Of a DNA stretch of 64,000 nucleotides, positions 53,957-63,094 are shown piece after piece. A model generated the notes under the pieces. That model had not been told where the DNA came from and ran no database searches. It was given only the letters and a program-made list of their open reading frames with translations. Within the stretch, counting starts at the first letter, position 1. Each line of letters begins with the position of its first letter. The DNA lies in assembly GCF_002563955.1 (NCBI RefSeq), contig NZ_PDJE01000001.1, forward strand, positions 1,426,001-1,490,000, read 5' to 3'. A program made the position numbers and the translations under genes. Source of the DNA: Paramicrobacterium agarici (GTDB lineage: Bacteria; Actinomycetota; Actinomycetes; Actinomycetales; Microbacteriaceae).

Positions 53957-54919
53957 CTAGCCCAGCACGTCGCGGAAGAACTCGAGGGCGTACTGGCGGT
54001 CGAGCGGTCCGCCGCCCTCGTGGCCGTTGTACTGCCACAGCGACATGCGCTTCGGCCCGCGCCACTCGTTGAACGCGCCGTAAATTGTCGACGGCGGGCA
54101 CGTCGGGTCCATGAGGCTCGCCGAGAACAGCGTCGGAGCCACAGCCCGGCGGGCGAAGTTGACGCCGTCGAAGTACGACAGCACCTCGTGCACGCTCGCG
54201 ACCTTGTCGCGATGCACGGCGAGGTAGCGGCCGATCTCCTTGTACGGATCGTTGTCGGTGATCACGGTCGCCCGGGGAAAATCGCACAGGAACGGAACGT
54301 AGGGCGCCGCCGCGGCGACGTCGGGAACCAGCCCGGCGACCGCGATGGCGATGCCGCCGCCCTGACTGCCGCCCGTGATCACCGTGCGTTCAGCATCCGT
54401 GATCTCGAGCTCGCGCGCGGTTTCAAGTGCGCGTACCGCGTCGGTGAAGACGCGGCGGTAGTAGTACGTGTCTGTGCTGTCGATGCCGCGCGTCATCATG
54501 CCCGGAATCTGCGGCCCCGTGCCATCGGGATCGGGAGTGTCACCGGTCGCCCAGCCCGCTCCCTGCCCTCGGGTGTCCATGAGCAGATGAGCGAAACCGG
54601 CAGATGCCCACATGAGGTTCTCGTGCAGGTGACCGCGGCCTCCGCCGTAGCCGATGTACTCGACAACCGCAGGCAGCGGCCCCTGTGCTCCCGCGGGCAC
54701 ACGCAGCCACGCGCGCACCGGCTGCCCCGCGTACCCCGAGAACGTCACGTCGTACGTGTCGATCGTCGTGAGCCCGGAGTCGACGAGCGTCAGGGCCGGA
54801 GCGGATGCCGCATCGCGGGCTTCCTGCAGTGTGCGACGCCAGAATTCGTCGAAGTGCTCGGGAACGGTCTGCGAGCTGCGATAGGCGACAAGGTCGGCCT
54901 CTGGCATATCAACGAACAT
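53957..54919 (-). CDS. CE7 acetyl esterase (acetylxylan esterase/cephalosporin deacetylase)
   Basis: 320-residue cytoplasmic alpha/beta hydrolase of carbohydrate esterase family 7. Features: PAVVEYIGYGGGRG with the conserved Tyr, DTRGQG, nucleophile TGGSQGGGIAIAV, Asp in SLMDPTCPPST and His in NGHEGG. It removes acetyl groups from xylooligosaccharides. The ATG at 54919 is chosen over a longer open frame whose first 32 codons are unlike the family. Divergent from operon B, so it probably deacetylates the imported substrate. Confidence 0.93.
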   Translation of the reverse strand: MFVDMPEADLVAYRSSQTVPEHFDEFWRRTLQEARDAASAPALTLVDSGLTTIDTYDVTFSGYAGQPVRAWLRVPAGAQGPLPAVVEYIGYGGGRGHLHENLMWASAGFAHLLMDTRGQGAGWATGDTPDPDGTGPQIPGMMTRGIDSTDTYYYRRVFTDAVRALETARELEITDAERTVITGGSQGGGIAIAVAGLVPDVAAAAPYVPFLCDFPRATVITDNDPYKEIGRYLAVHRDKVASVHEVLSYFDGVNFARRAVAPTLFSASLMDPTCPPSTIYGAFNEWRGPKRMSLWQYNGHEGGGPLDRQYALEFFRDVLG

Positions 54920-54995
54920 CGATGGGCGTCTCTTTCTGCGTCGGTGCACGGTCGGATTCCTCAACAGTAGCGGCAGAGCACGCACCGCCTCGTTG

Positions 54996-55083
54996 TTTGT
55001 CGTTCGATTCGACAAATCGGTTGCGAAAGGCTTATCGAAGCGTTTAGACTCGTGCGCAACACAGCGCGTCGAAACGTTTAGAC
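54996..55083. promoter_or_regulatory. Promoter and operator region, operon B
   Basis: Two near-identical sites TCGAAGCGTTTAGAC (55035-55049) and TCGAAACGTTTAGAC (55069-55083), 34 bases apart, resemble LacI-type operators (half-perfect TCGAAACGTTT). TTGCGA (55021-55026) and TTAGAC/TAGACT (55044-55050) make a -35/-10 pair with 17-18 spacing overlapping the first site. An extra inverted repeat TTTGTCG...CGACAAA lies at 54996-55016 toward the esterase. Presumed repressor: the LacI protein at 60.7 kb. Confidence 0.6.
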
Positions 55084-55155
55084 AAACGACGATCTCCCTC
55101 GATCGAGTTCGGCGTACACAGCCCTGGCGACCAGGGCCTTACAAGGAGGTAAACC

Positions 55156-56445
55156 GTGAAACGCCAATCGAAGGTGGCCACTGCAATCGCCGCCGTTGGA
55201 CTGGGCGCGATGGTTCTCTCGGGCTGCTCAGCGGGAGCGAGCCACGACGAGGACACACTCGTGCTCTGGCACTACGAGAGCGCGGACAGCGCCATGGGCA
55301 TCGCCTGGGCTGAAGCGATCAAGATCTTCGAAGAAGAGACCGGCGCAACCGTCGAGTTCGAAGAGAAGAGCTTCGAGCAGATCCGCTCGACAGCAAGCCA
55401 GGTTCTCAACTCAGACGAGGCGCCCGACCTGCTCGAGTACAACAAGGGCAACGCAACGGCTGGCCTGCTCTCGAGCCAGGGACTGCTGTCGAGCCTCGAC
55501 GAGGCCGTCGAGAAGTACGGCTGGGACGAGAAGCTCGCGCCCTCGCTGCAGACGACCGCGATGTACAACGAAGACGGCATCATGGGCTCGGGCAGCTGGT
55601 ACGGCGTGCCCAACTACGGCGAGTACGTTCAGGTGTACTACAACAAAGACATGTTCGCCGAGGCCGGACTCGAGGTGCCGACGACGCTCGACGAGTTCGA
55701 GTCGGTCATGCAGGCCTTTGCCGATCAGGGTGTGACCCCGCTCGCCGAGGCGGCAGCCGAGTACCCGCTCGGGCAGCTCTGGTACCAGCTCGCGCTGACC
55801 AAGGCAGACCGCGACTGGGTCGACGCCTACCAGCTCTACACGGACGACGTCGACTTCTCGGGTCCCGAGATCAGTTACGCCACCGAGACGATTCAGGACT
55901 GGACAGACAAGGGCTTCATCTCGCCCGACGCAACAGGGCTCAAGGCTGAAGACGCCGGAACGGCATTCATCAACGGCACATACCCGATCTTCTTCTCGGG
56001 CAGCTGGTGGTACAACCGTTTCACGACGGAGATGGATGCTGACTGGGGAACCTTCCTCTTCCCCGGTGCCGAGATGTCGCCCGGCTCGGCCGGGAACATG
56101 TGGTCTGTGCCCGAGAAGGCACAGAACAAGGAGCTCGCCTACGAGTTCATCGACATCACGATGCGCCCCGAGATTCAGGCGCTCATCGGCAACAACGGTG
56201 GCGTTCCCGTTGCGGCAGACGAGGCTGACATCACCGACGAGAAGAGCAAAGAGCTCATCGCCAACTTCAACACGCTGACGGAGCGCGACGGCATCGCCTT
56301 CTACCCCGACTGGCCCACCGCCACGTTCTACGACGAGCTCAACGCAGGGCTGCAGGAGCTGCTGAACGGCACGAAGGATGCCTCCGCAGTGCAGAAGCAA
56401 CTCGGAGAGCAGTACCAGGCGGGCGTCGACGACATCGTCGGCTGA
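55156..56445 (+). CDS. ABC sugar-binding lipoprotein, operon B
   Basis: 429-residue CUT1 binding protein with lipobox (VLSGCSAG), LVLWHYESADSAMGIAWAEAIKIFEEETGATVEF, GIMGSGSWYGVPNYGEYVQVYYNKDMFAEAGLEVPTTLDEF, GTYPIFFSGSWWYNRFTTEM. GTG start behind a very strong AAGGAGGT. The adjacent alpha-xylosidase and CE7 esterase suggest xyloglucan- or xylan-derived oligosaccharides as ligand. Intercistronic hairpin follows. Confidence 0.94.
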   Translation: MKRQSKVATAIAAVGLGAMVLSGCSAGASHDEDTLVLWHYESADSAMGIAWAEAIKIFEEETGATVEFEEKSFEQIRSTASQVLNSDEAPDLLEYNKGNATAGLLSSQGLLSSLDEAVEKYGWDEKLAPSLQTTAMYNEDGIMGSGSWYGVPNYGEYVQVYYNKDMFAEAGLEVPTTLDEFESVMQAFADQGVTPLAEAAAEYPLGQLWYQLALTKADRDWVDAYQLYTDDVDFSGPEISYATETIQDWTDKGFISPDATGLKAEDAGTAFINGTYPIFFSGSWWYNRFTTEMDADWGTFLFPGAEMSPGSAGNMWSVPEKAQNKELAYEFIDITMRPEIQALIGNNGGVPVAADEADITDEKSKELIANFNTLTERDGIAFYPDWPTATFYDELNAGLQELLNGTKDASAVQKQLGEQYQAGVDDIVG

Positions 56446-56451
56446 GCCGTA

Positions 56452-56484
56452 CGGATGCTGCGGGGCGACGCCCCGCAGCATCCG
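56452..56484 (+). terminator. Intercistronic hairpin in operon B
   Basis: Perfect 15-base stem CGGATGCTGCGGGGC / GCCCCGCAGCATCCG with a three-base loop, six bases after the binding-protein stop and 35 before the permease. Such hairpins usually raise the level of binding-protein mRNA over permease mRNA. Both arms contain the abundant GGATGCTG octamer. Confidence 0.7.
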
Positions 56485-56519
56485 GCCCCTCTTCTGCACA
56501 CTGATTCGAAGGACTTCTC

Positions 56520-57494
56520 ATGGCGACAACGGCTGCCGTTGCCCGTGCGCGCTCGCGCGACCGGCAGCGTGATCGCGCGCCCGAGGGCATGATCCCCGGC
56601 GCGACCTCGCGAACCTATTGGTTCTACCTGATTCCCGGTCTTGCCCTGCTCGCGGTGATCATCGTGATCCCGCTGTTCTGGAACATCTACCTGTCGTTCA
56701 CCGACTACCGGGGAATCAAACCGCCCGAGTGGACGGGACTCGATAACTGGATCAAGCTCTTCGGCGATGAGACGTTCTGGACGTCGTTCATCAACTCGAT
56801 CGCGATGATCCTCGCCATGGTCGTGGTGCCGACGCTACTCGGCCTCGTGCTCGCCGCCATGCTCTTCGACCTCATCGGGCGCAAGTTCGGCGGCAAGCTC
56901 GCGAGCTTCTTGCGCGCCACTTACTACCTGCCGCAGATCATGCCGTCGGTGATCGCCGCGATCGTGATCGGGTGGATTCTGCGGCCGCAGAACGGCGCGC
57001 TCAACAACGTCCTCGCCGCGATCGGACTCGGTGACCTGCAGCATAACTGGCTCGGCAGCCCGGACACGGCGCTCATCAGCATCATGGTGATCATGATCTG
57101 GGTGCAGCTCGGCTACCCGGTCGTGATCTTCATGGCGGCGCTGCAGCGCGTGGACCCCGAGCTGTACGAGGCGGCAGAGCTCGACGGCGCGAACTGGTTT
57201 CAGCGCTTCCGCGCCATCACCGCGAGCATCATCCGGCCCGAGATCTTCGTCGTCGTGCTCACGTGCACGATCGCCGCCCTCAAGGTGTTCGGTCCGGTCT
57301 ACGCGCTCACGGGCGGCGGACCAGGCACCTCCACGATCGTTCCCGCGTACTACGCGTACAGCGAGTTCTTCCAGTCGCAGCAGGTCGGCTACGGCGCGAC
57401 GATCGCCACAGCACTCACCGTCGTGATCGCGATCGTGAGCATTGTCTTCATCACCTTCCAGAACCGGCTCGAGCGCAAGGAGGAGCAGGTCTGA
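56520..57494 (+). CDS. ABC sugar permease 1, operon B
   Basis: 324-residue MalF-type permease with six hydrophobic helices and EAA loop YEAAELDGANWFQRFRAITASII. ATG start; the stop overlaps the next ATG by one base (TGATG). No ATPase is encoded in the operon. Confidence 0.93.
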   Translation: MATTAAVARARSRDRQRDRAPEGMIPGATSRTYWFYLIPGLALLAVIIVIPLFWNIYLSFTDYRGIKPPEWTGLDNWIKLFGDETFWTSFINSIAMILAMVVVPTLLGLVLAAMLFDLIGRKFGGKLASFLRATYYLPQIMPSVIAAIVIGWILRPQNGALNNVLAAIGLGDLQHNWLGSPDTALISIMVIMIWVQLGYPVVIFMAALQRVDPELYEAAELDGANWFQRFRAITASIIRPEIFVVVLTCTIAALKVFGPVYALTGGGPGTSTIVPAYYAYSEFFQSQQVGYGATIATALTVVIAIVSIVFITFQNRLERKEEQV

Positions 57495-58378
57495 TGGCCA
57501 CAGAACTCGTGACAACAGGCAGGCGCGCTCCCATTCGCAGAGCGGGCAGCAAGAACCGCAAGACCGCGGGCGACTGGGTCGTTCTCGCCGTCGCGATCAT
57601 CATCGGCTTCTTCATCGCCGTGCCGTTCCTGATGATCCTCATCAACTCGTTCAAGTCGCCCGAGGACTACAACATGTCGGGGCCGCTCGCGCTGCCGACC
57701 GAAATCTACACCGACGGGCTCGTGGCATTCTGGGAACGCGTGAACTTCCCTGAGAAGCTGTGGAACAGCATCTACATCTCGGGACTCGTCGCCGTGTTCG
57801 CCGTGCTGATCTCGATGTTCAACGCCTTCGCGCTCGGCATCGGCCGCATCAAGGGACGCACGTGGATCGTCGTGCTCATTCTGCTGGCGAACATGCTCCC
57901 GCAGGAGGTGCTGCTCTACCCGCTGTACTTCATGTTCAAGCAGATCGGGCTCTACGACAGCCAGTGGGCCGTGATCATCATCTTCACGGTGATCCAGTCG
58001 GCATTCGGCACGTACCTGCTCGCATCGGTGTACGGCACCTTCCCGAAGGAGCTGCTCGAAGCAGCATCCCTCGATGGCGCCAGCCGCTGGCGCATTCTGT
58101 GGACCGTCGTGTTTCCCATCTCGCGCCCGACGCTGAGCGTGCTGCTCATCTTCTTCTTCATCTGGACGTGGAACGAATTCCTCATTCCCCTCACGTTCCT
58201 GATCAGCAATGCGACGCAGACGGTGCCTGTCGCGATCACCGTGCTGCAGGGCGACCGGCTCATGGATGTGACGACGACGAGTGCGTCTGCGCTTCTCGGA
58301 CTCATACCGACACTCATCTTCTTCCTCATCTTCCAACGCACCCTCACCAGGGGCATCACCGCAGGAGCAGTCAAGTAA
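57494..58378 (+). CDS. ABC sugar permease 2, operon B
   Basis: 294-residue MalG-type permease, EAA loop LEAASLDGASRWRILWTVVFPISRP. The N-terminal about 25 residues are basic (RRAPIRRAGSKNRK). The ATG at 57494 is used, because the upstream frame extension overlaps the first permease. The next gene starts directly after its TAA (TAAATG). Confidence 0.93.
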   Translation: MATELVTTGRRAPIRRAGSKNRKTAGDWVVLAVAIIIGFFIAVPFLMILINSFKSPEDYNMSGPLALPTEIYTDGLVAFWERVNFPEKLWNSIYISGLVAVFAVLISMFNAFALGIGRIKGRTWIVVLILLANMLPQEVLLYPLYFMFKQIGLYDSQWAVIIIFTVIQSAFGTYLLASVYGTFPKELLEAASLDGASRWRILWTVVFPISRPTLSVLLIFFFIWTWNEFLIPLTFLISNATQTVPVAITVLQGDRLMDVTTTSASALLGLIPTLIFFLIFQRTLTRGITAGAVK

Positions 58379-60676
58379 ATGAAGTTCACCGACGGATTCT
58401 GGCAGACCCGCCCCGGCGTCACAGCGCTCTACGCCCAGGAGGCGTATGACATCGAGCGCGTGGGGGAGTCGGTGCGCGTCACCGCACCCACGCGGGTGAT
58501 CGCCAGGCGCGGCGACACGCTGAACCGCCCGGCGCTCACGGTGTCGCTGTCGAGCCCGCTCGCGGGCGTCATAGCGGTGCGCGTCGAGAACCACCTCGGT
58601 TCGGCGCACCATCGCGGGTTCGAAATGCCCGGTGCGGATGCTGCCGCGACGGAGATCCGCATCGATGACGTCGGCGGTTCGCTCACGAGCGGATCACTCA
58701 CGGCGCGCATCGCCGCCGGAAGCCCGTGGAGCCTTGAGTTCGAATCGAACGGGCGCGTGCTCACGCGAAGCGGCGGAAAGTCGATCGGGCGCATGGATCT
58801 GGCACCGGATGCTGCCGTGGCAGCCGAGCCAGTCGGAGAAGTCGGTGCCTCGGCAGACGGCCGCCCCGCGGCATCCCGCTATCTTCACGCTCAGCTCTCA
58901 CTCGGCGTGGGCGAGCTTGTCTACGGGCTCGGTGAACGGTTCGGCCCGCTGGTCAAGAACGGCCAGTCTGTCGACGTCTGGAACGCCGACGGCGGCACGT
59001 CGAGCGAGCAGTCGTACAAGAGCGTTCCGTTCTACCTCACCAACCGCGGCTACGGCGTGCTCGTCAACCACTCCGAACACGTGTCGTTCGAGGTGGGCAG
59101 CGAAGCTGTCGAGCAGGTGCAGTTCTCGGTCCCCGGCGAAGTTCTCGAGTACCTCGTAATCGATGGCCCGACTCCCGCCGACGTGATCGAGCGCTACACG
59201 CGGCTCACGGGGCGCCCGGCAGAGGTTCCGGCCTGGTCGTATGGGCTGTGGCTCTCGACGAGCTTCACGACCGACTACGACGAGAAGACCGTGTCGAGCT
59301 TCATCGACGGCATGATCGAACGCGACCTTCCCCTGAGCGTCTTCCACTTCGACTGCTTCTGGATGCGCGAGTTCAACTGGACCGATTTCGCGTGGGACAC
59401 ACGCGTGTTCCCCGACCCGGACGGCATGCTCGAGCGCTTGCACGGCAAAGACCTGCGCGTGAGCGTCTGGATGAACCCGTACATCGCCCAGCGCGGTGCA
59501 GCGTTCGAGGAGGCTGCTGCGGGCGATTACCTGGTCAAGAAGCCGAACGGCGACATTTGGCAGTGGGACATGTGGCAAGCGGGCATGGCGCTCGTCGACT
59601 TCACGAACCCCGACGCTGTCACGTGGTATCAGGGCAAGATCCGCGCGCTGCTCGAGCAGGGCGTTGACGCGATCAAGACGGACTTCGGCGAGCGGATTCC
59701 GACCGACGTCGTGTGGCACGACGGCACCGACCCTGCGGCGATGCACAACCTCTACACGCAGCTGTACAACAAGGCCGTCTTCGACGTGCTGGAGGAGTAC
59801 CGCGGAAAGGGCGAAGCCGTACTGTTTGCGCGCTCGGCCACCGCGGGCGGCCAGCAGATGCCGGTGCACTGGGGCGGCGACAACTCATCGAGCTTCGAAT
59901 CGATGGCCGAGACGCTGCGCGGGGGGCTCTCTCTCGCACTGAGCGGCTTCGGCTTCTGGAGCCACGACATCGGCGGCTTCGAGGGCATGCCCGACGCCGA
60001 CGTGTTCAAGCGGTGGGTCGCGTTCGGGCTGCTGTCGAGCCACTCGCGCCTGCACGGATCGACGAGCTACCGCGTGCCGTGGCTCTTCGACGACGGCACA
60101 GAAGAGCCGGGGCAGAGCGCTGTCGACGTGACGCGCACGTTTGCGCAGCTGAAGAACCGGCTCATGCCGTACCTGCTTCAGGTGGGACGCGAAGCGCACG
60201 AGACCGGGCTGCCGTTCATGCGTCCCATGCAGGTGGAGTTCGCTGGAGATCCGTCGGTCGATCACCTCGACCGCCAGTACATGATCGGCTCTCAGATGCT
60301 CGTCGCTCCCGTGTTCAGCGCGGCGGGCGAGGTGCAGTACTACCTCCCGGCGGGCCGCTGGACGAACTTCTTCACGAACGAGACCGTCGATGGGGGCGCG
60401 TGGCGCGCCGAGACGCACGCGTTCGACAGCATCCCGCTCTGGATTCGCGAGGGCTCCGTGATTCCCCTCGGCGCGCGGTCTGATCGCCCGGACTACGACT
60501 ACCTCGACGGCCTGACGCTCGCGGTGTATCCGACACAGGATGCCGGTGGCCGCGACGTCACCATCACCACTCCCGACGGAGGCGCCGCGGTGTTCCACGC
60601 GAGCTGGAGCGACTCCGGCGTGCAGGTGACCAGCGACGCTGAGGGGACATGGACGTGGCGAAATGCTGCCGAGTGA
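58379..60676 (+). CDS. GH31 alpha-xylosidase (YicI-like)
   Basis: 765 residues, similar in length to E. coli YicI. Catalytic nucleophile D435 in IKTDFGERIPTDVVW and acid/base D501 in HWGGDNSSSFESM have the same 66-residue spacing as in YicI (D416/D482). FHFDCFWMREFNWTDFAWD is the alpha-xylosidase +1/-1 subsite stretch. No signal peptide. It would remove terminal alpha-xylose from imported xyloglucan fragments or isoprimeverose. Directly coupled to the permease gene. Confidence 0.95.
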   Translation: MKFTDGFWQTRPGVTALYAQEAYDIERVGESVRVTAPTRVIARRGDTLNRPALTVSLSSPLAGVIAVRVENHLGSAHHRGFEMPGADAAATEIRIDDVGGSLTSGSLTARIAAGSPWSLEFESNGRVLTRSGGKSIGRMDLAPDAAVAAEPVGEVGASADGRPAASRYLHAQLSLGVGELVYGLGERFGPLVKNGQSVDVWNADGGTSSEQSYKSVPFYLTNRGYGVLVNHSEHVSFEVGSEAVEQVQFSVPGEVLEYLVIDGPTPADVIERYTRLTGRPAEVPAWSYGLWLSTSFTTDYDEKTVSSFIDGMIERDLPLSVFHFDCFWMREFNWTDFAWDTRVFPDPDGMLERLHGKDLRVSVWMNPYIAQRGAAFEEAAAGDYLVKKPNGDIWQWDMWQAGMALVDFTNPDAVTWYQGKIRALLEQGVDAIKTDFGERIPTDVVWHDGTDPAAMHNLYTQLYNKAVFDVLEEYRGKGEAVLFARSATAGGQQMPVHWGGDNSSSFESMAETLRGGLSLALSGFGFWSHDIGGFEGMPDADVFKRWVAFGLLSSHSRLHGSTSYRVPWLFDDGTEEPGQSAVDVTRTFAQLKNRLMPYLLQVGREAHETGLPFMRPMQVEFAGDPSVDHLDRQYMIGSQMLVAPVFSAAGEVQYYLPAGRWTNFFTNETVDGGAWRAETHAFDSIPLWIREGSVIPLGARSDRPDYDYLDGLTLAVYPTQDAGGRDVTITTPDGGAAVFHASWSDSGVQVTSDAEGTWTWRNAAE

Positions 60677-60740
60677 GTCCGTCGGTGTGATCTAAACTCC
60701 GACTGAGCGATCTGCGATTCGATGGGGAAATGGGGGACGG

Positions 60741-61760
60741 GTGGCGAACATCCACGATGTTGCGAAGGCAGCAGGGGTATCGATCAGCACGGTCTCGTAT
60801 GCGCTGAGCGGGAAACGATCGATCGGCGAAGAGACGCGCAAGCGCATTCAGGATGCTGTGCGAGAGCTCGGCTATCGCCCGAACGCCGGCGCGCGCATGC
60901 TCGCGGGAACGAAGACGCACATCTTCGCCGTGACGGCTCCGCTGCACGCCGACACCTATGCCCCAGCACACATGGCGTTCGTGCTCGCCGTCACACAGGC
61001 GGCGCGATCGTTCGACTACGACGTGCTTCTGCTGACGGAGGATGAGGCGACGGCGGGCCTGCAGCGGGTCGCGGCGAGCCGGCTCGCCGACGGAATCATC
61101 GTTCTCGACGTCGCGAAAGACGACGAGCGCGCTCAGATGCTGCGATCGATCGGCCTGCCGTCGACGGTCATCGGAATTCCAGACGACACGCACGGCCTCG
61201 TCTGCGTCGACCTTGATTTTCGACAGGCGGCCGAGCTGTCGCTGACTCGTCTGGCCGAGCACGGGCACCGATCGATCGGCATGCTGGGACACCCGCCGCG
61301 CATCTACGAGCGCGGGTCGAACTTTCCTCATCGCTTTCGCTCCGGCTTCGTCGACGCCGCAGACGAGCTCGGCGTGCGCAGCGCCGTCGCGCTGCCTGGG
61401 CACGGGCCAGCGGGGGTGCGTGCTGCTCTCGACGAGCTCTACGCACAGCTTCCCGATATGACGGGCCTGGTCATGAACTGCGAAGAGCCGATTCAGACCT
61501 CCGCGCTCGACGAGCTCGCCGATCGCGGGGTGACTGTTCCCGACGACCTGTCTGTCGTATCGGCGTGCTCGAGTTTCGACACGTCGCGTTTCGCGCCTCC
61601 GCTCGACGTGATTCCGCTGGTCGCCGCGGACTCCTGCGTGCGCGGCGTCGAGCTGCTTGTTCAGCAGCTGACCGCAGAGATCGATCCGCACATCGAGCTT
61701 GTGCCTCCGCGGTACATCGAACGCGGGTCGGTCGCGACGGTTCGTGCGGTGGCGTCGTGA
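60741..61760 (+). CDS. LacI-family regulator, operon B
   Basis: 339 residues. HTH NIHDVAKAAGVSISTVSYALSGKRSIGEETRKRIQDAVRELGYRPN, then a sensor domain (FAVTAPLHADTYAPAHMAFVLAVTQAARSFDYDVLLLTEDEA, LVMNCEEPIQTSALDELADRGVTVPDDLSVVSACSS). GTG start. It lies 64 bases after the alpha-xylosidase gene, and the two operator-like sites at 55.0 kb are its likely targets. Confidence 0.94.
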   Translation: MANIHDVAKAAGVSISTVSYALSGKRSIGEETRKRIQDAVRELGYRPNAGARMLAGTKTHIFAVTAPLHADTYAPAHMAFVLAVTQAARSFDYDVLLLTEDEATAGLQRVAASRLADGIIVLDVAKDDERAQMLRSIGLPSTVIGIPDDTHGLVCVDLDFRQAAELSLTRLAEHGHRSIGMLGHPPRIYERGSNFPHRFRSGFVDAADELGVRSAVALPGHGPAGVRAALDELYAQLPDMTGLVMNCEEPIQTSALDELADRGVTVPDDLSVVSACSSFDTSRFAPPLDVIPLVAADSCVRGVELLVQQLTAEIDPHIELVPPRYIERGSVATVRAVAS

Positions 61761-61837
61761 TCGGCGCGCGCTGCGTCGTGACCACGGGACGAGACGCGAT
61801 CCGGCCCGCATGCCGCGGCACGCATTAGAGTCGCAGT

Positions 61838-63019
61838 GTGGCAGTGCGCGGAAACAATCTCGATACCGTCAGACGGCATAATCTCTCGACGGTCGTCGGG
61901 CTCGTTCACCGCAGCGGCGGGCTCTCACGCTCACGGCTGACCGCCCTCACCGGTCTTAACCGGTCGACCGTCGCGGCGCTCGTCGCTGAGCTCGTCGAAC
62001 TCGGACTCGCCGTCGAGGAGCTCCCCGAGGGAACGCGAACCGTCGGACGGCCCTCGCCGCTCGTGCGACCGCATAAGGATGCTGTCGCTTTCGCGGTCAA
62101 CCCCGAGGTCGACGCGATCACGGTTGGCGTCGTCGGACTCGACGCCGTCGTGCGCTCGCACGTGCGCCGCGAGGTCGACGCCGCGCCGACGCCGGAAGAG
62201 GCTGTGCGCATCACCGCCGGTCTTGTCTCGGAGCTGCGCAGCGAGCTGCCCGATCGCGCCGTGATTCTCGGGCTCGGCGCCGCGGTTCCCGGTCTCGTTC
62301 GCAGCTCAGACGGCTGCGTGCGCCTCGCTCCCCACCTGGGCTGGGAGGACGTGCCGTTTTCGGCGATGCTCGCCGAGGCCACGCTGCTGCCGTGCTGGGT
62401 CGGCAACGATGCGAGCCTCGGCGCCGTCGCCGAGCGCAACTTCGGCGCAGGTGACGGCGTCTCGGACCTCGTATACCTCAACGGCGGTGCGAGCGGTATC
62501 GGTGGCGGAATGATCGTGGGCGGTGAGCTGCTCGGCGGCGTCGGCGGGTTCGCGGGCGAGTTCGGTCACACGCGCGTCGCCGGGGCGGCGGTTCCCGGTG
62601 CCACGCTCGAAGACGAAGTGAATCGAGCACGACTGCTCGACGTGCTCAACGTTCCCGCTGTCGACTCCGACCAATTGGAGCAGGCCGTTTTGTCTGCACT
62701 TGACGACGACGCCGTCGCCGAGATCGATAGGCAAGTCGACATGCTCTCGACAGCGCTGCGCAACACGATAAACATCCTCAACCCCGCCCTCGTGGTGCTC
62801 GGGGGCTTCCTCGGCGCGCTCTACGACGCTCGCACCGACGAGATGACGCGGCTTGTCGGGCTGCAGACGCTCGGCCCCGCCTTCGAAGACGTCGCCATCG
62901 CGCGTGCGGCGCTCGGCGACGAGATTCTGCTCATCGGCGCGGCGGAACTCGTCTTCGGCAGCGTGCTCGACGACCCGGCGAGAATCGTGAACGCTGTTCC
63001 ACAGCATCCAGTAGAGTAG
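61838..63019 (+). CDS. ROK-family transcriptional regulator without the zinc cysteines
   Basis: 393 residues. N-terminal winged helix (LVHRSGGLSRSRLTALTGLNRSTVAALVAELVELGLAVEEL) joined to a ROK (sugar-kinase fold) domain. GLGAAVPGLV, WVGNDASLGAVAERNFGAG and GGEFGHTRVAGAAVPGATLEDEVNR show the fold, but the usual CxCGxxGCxE zinc motif is absent. It may still sense a sugar. GTG start. It lies 75 bases upstream of the MFS gene. Confidence 0.88.
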   Translation: MAVRGNNLDTVRRHNLSTVVGLVHRSGGLSRSRLTALTGLNRSTVAALVAELVELGLAVEELPEGTRTVGRPSPLVRPHKDAVAFAVNPEVDAITVGVVGLDAVVRSHVRREVDAAPTPEEAVRITAGLVSELRSELPDRAVILGLGAAVPGLVRSSDGCVRLAPHLGWEDVPFSAMLAEATLLPCWVGNDASLGAVAERNFGAGDGVSDLVYLNGGASGIGGGMIVGGELLGGVGGFAGEFGHTRVAGAAVPGATLEDEVNRARLLDVLNVPAVDSDQLEQAVLSALDDDAVAEIDRQVDMLSTALRNTINILNPALVVLGGFLGALYDARTDEMTRLVGLQTLGPAFEDVAIARAALGDEILLIGAAELVFGSVLDDPARIVNAVPQHPVE

Positions 63020-63024
63020 TCACT

Positions 63025-63040
63025 CTCGAATCGATTCGAG
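63025..63040. promoter_or_regulatory. 16-bp palindrome before the MFS gene
   Basis: Perfect palindrome CTCGAATCGATTCGAG, six bases after the ROK stop and 55 before the MFS GTG. Likely a repressor site. Confidence 0.55.
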
Positions 63041-63094
63041 CGCTGGGCGGCTCGGGACCGCGCTCGACACCTCCATGCTCGGCCAAGGACTTCT

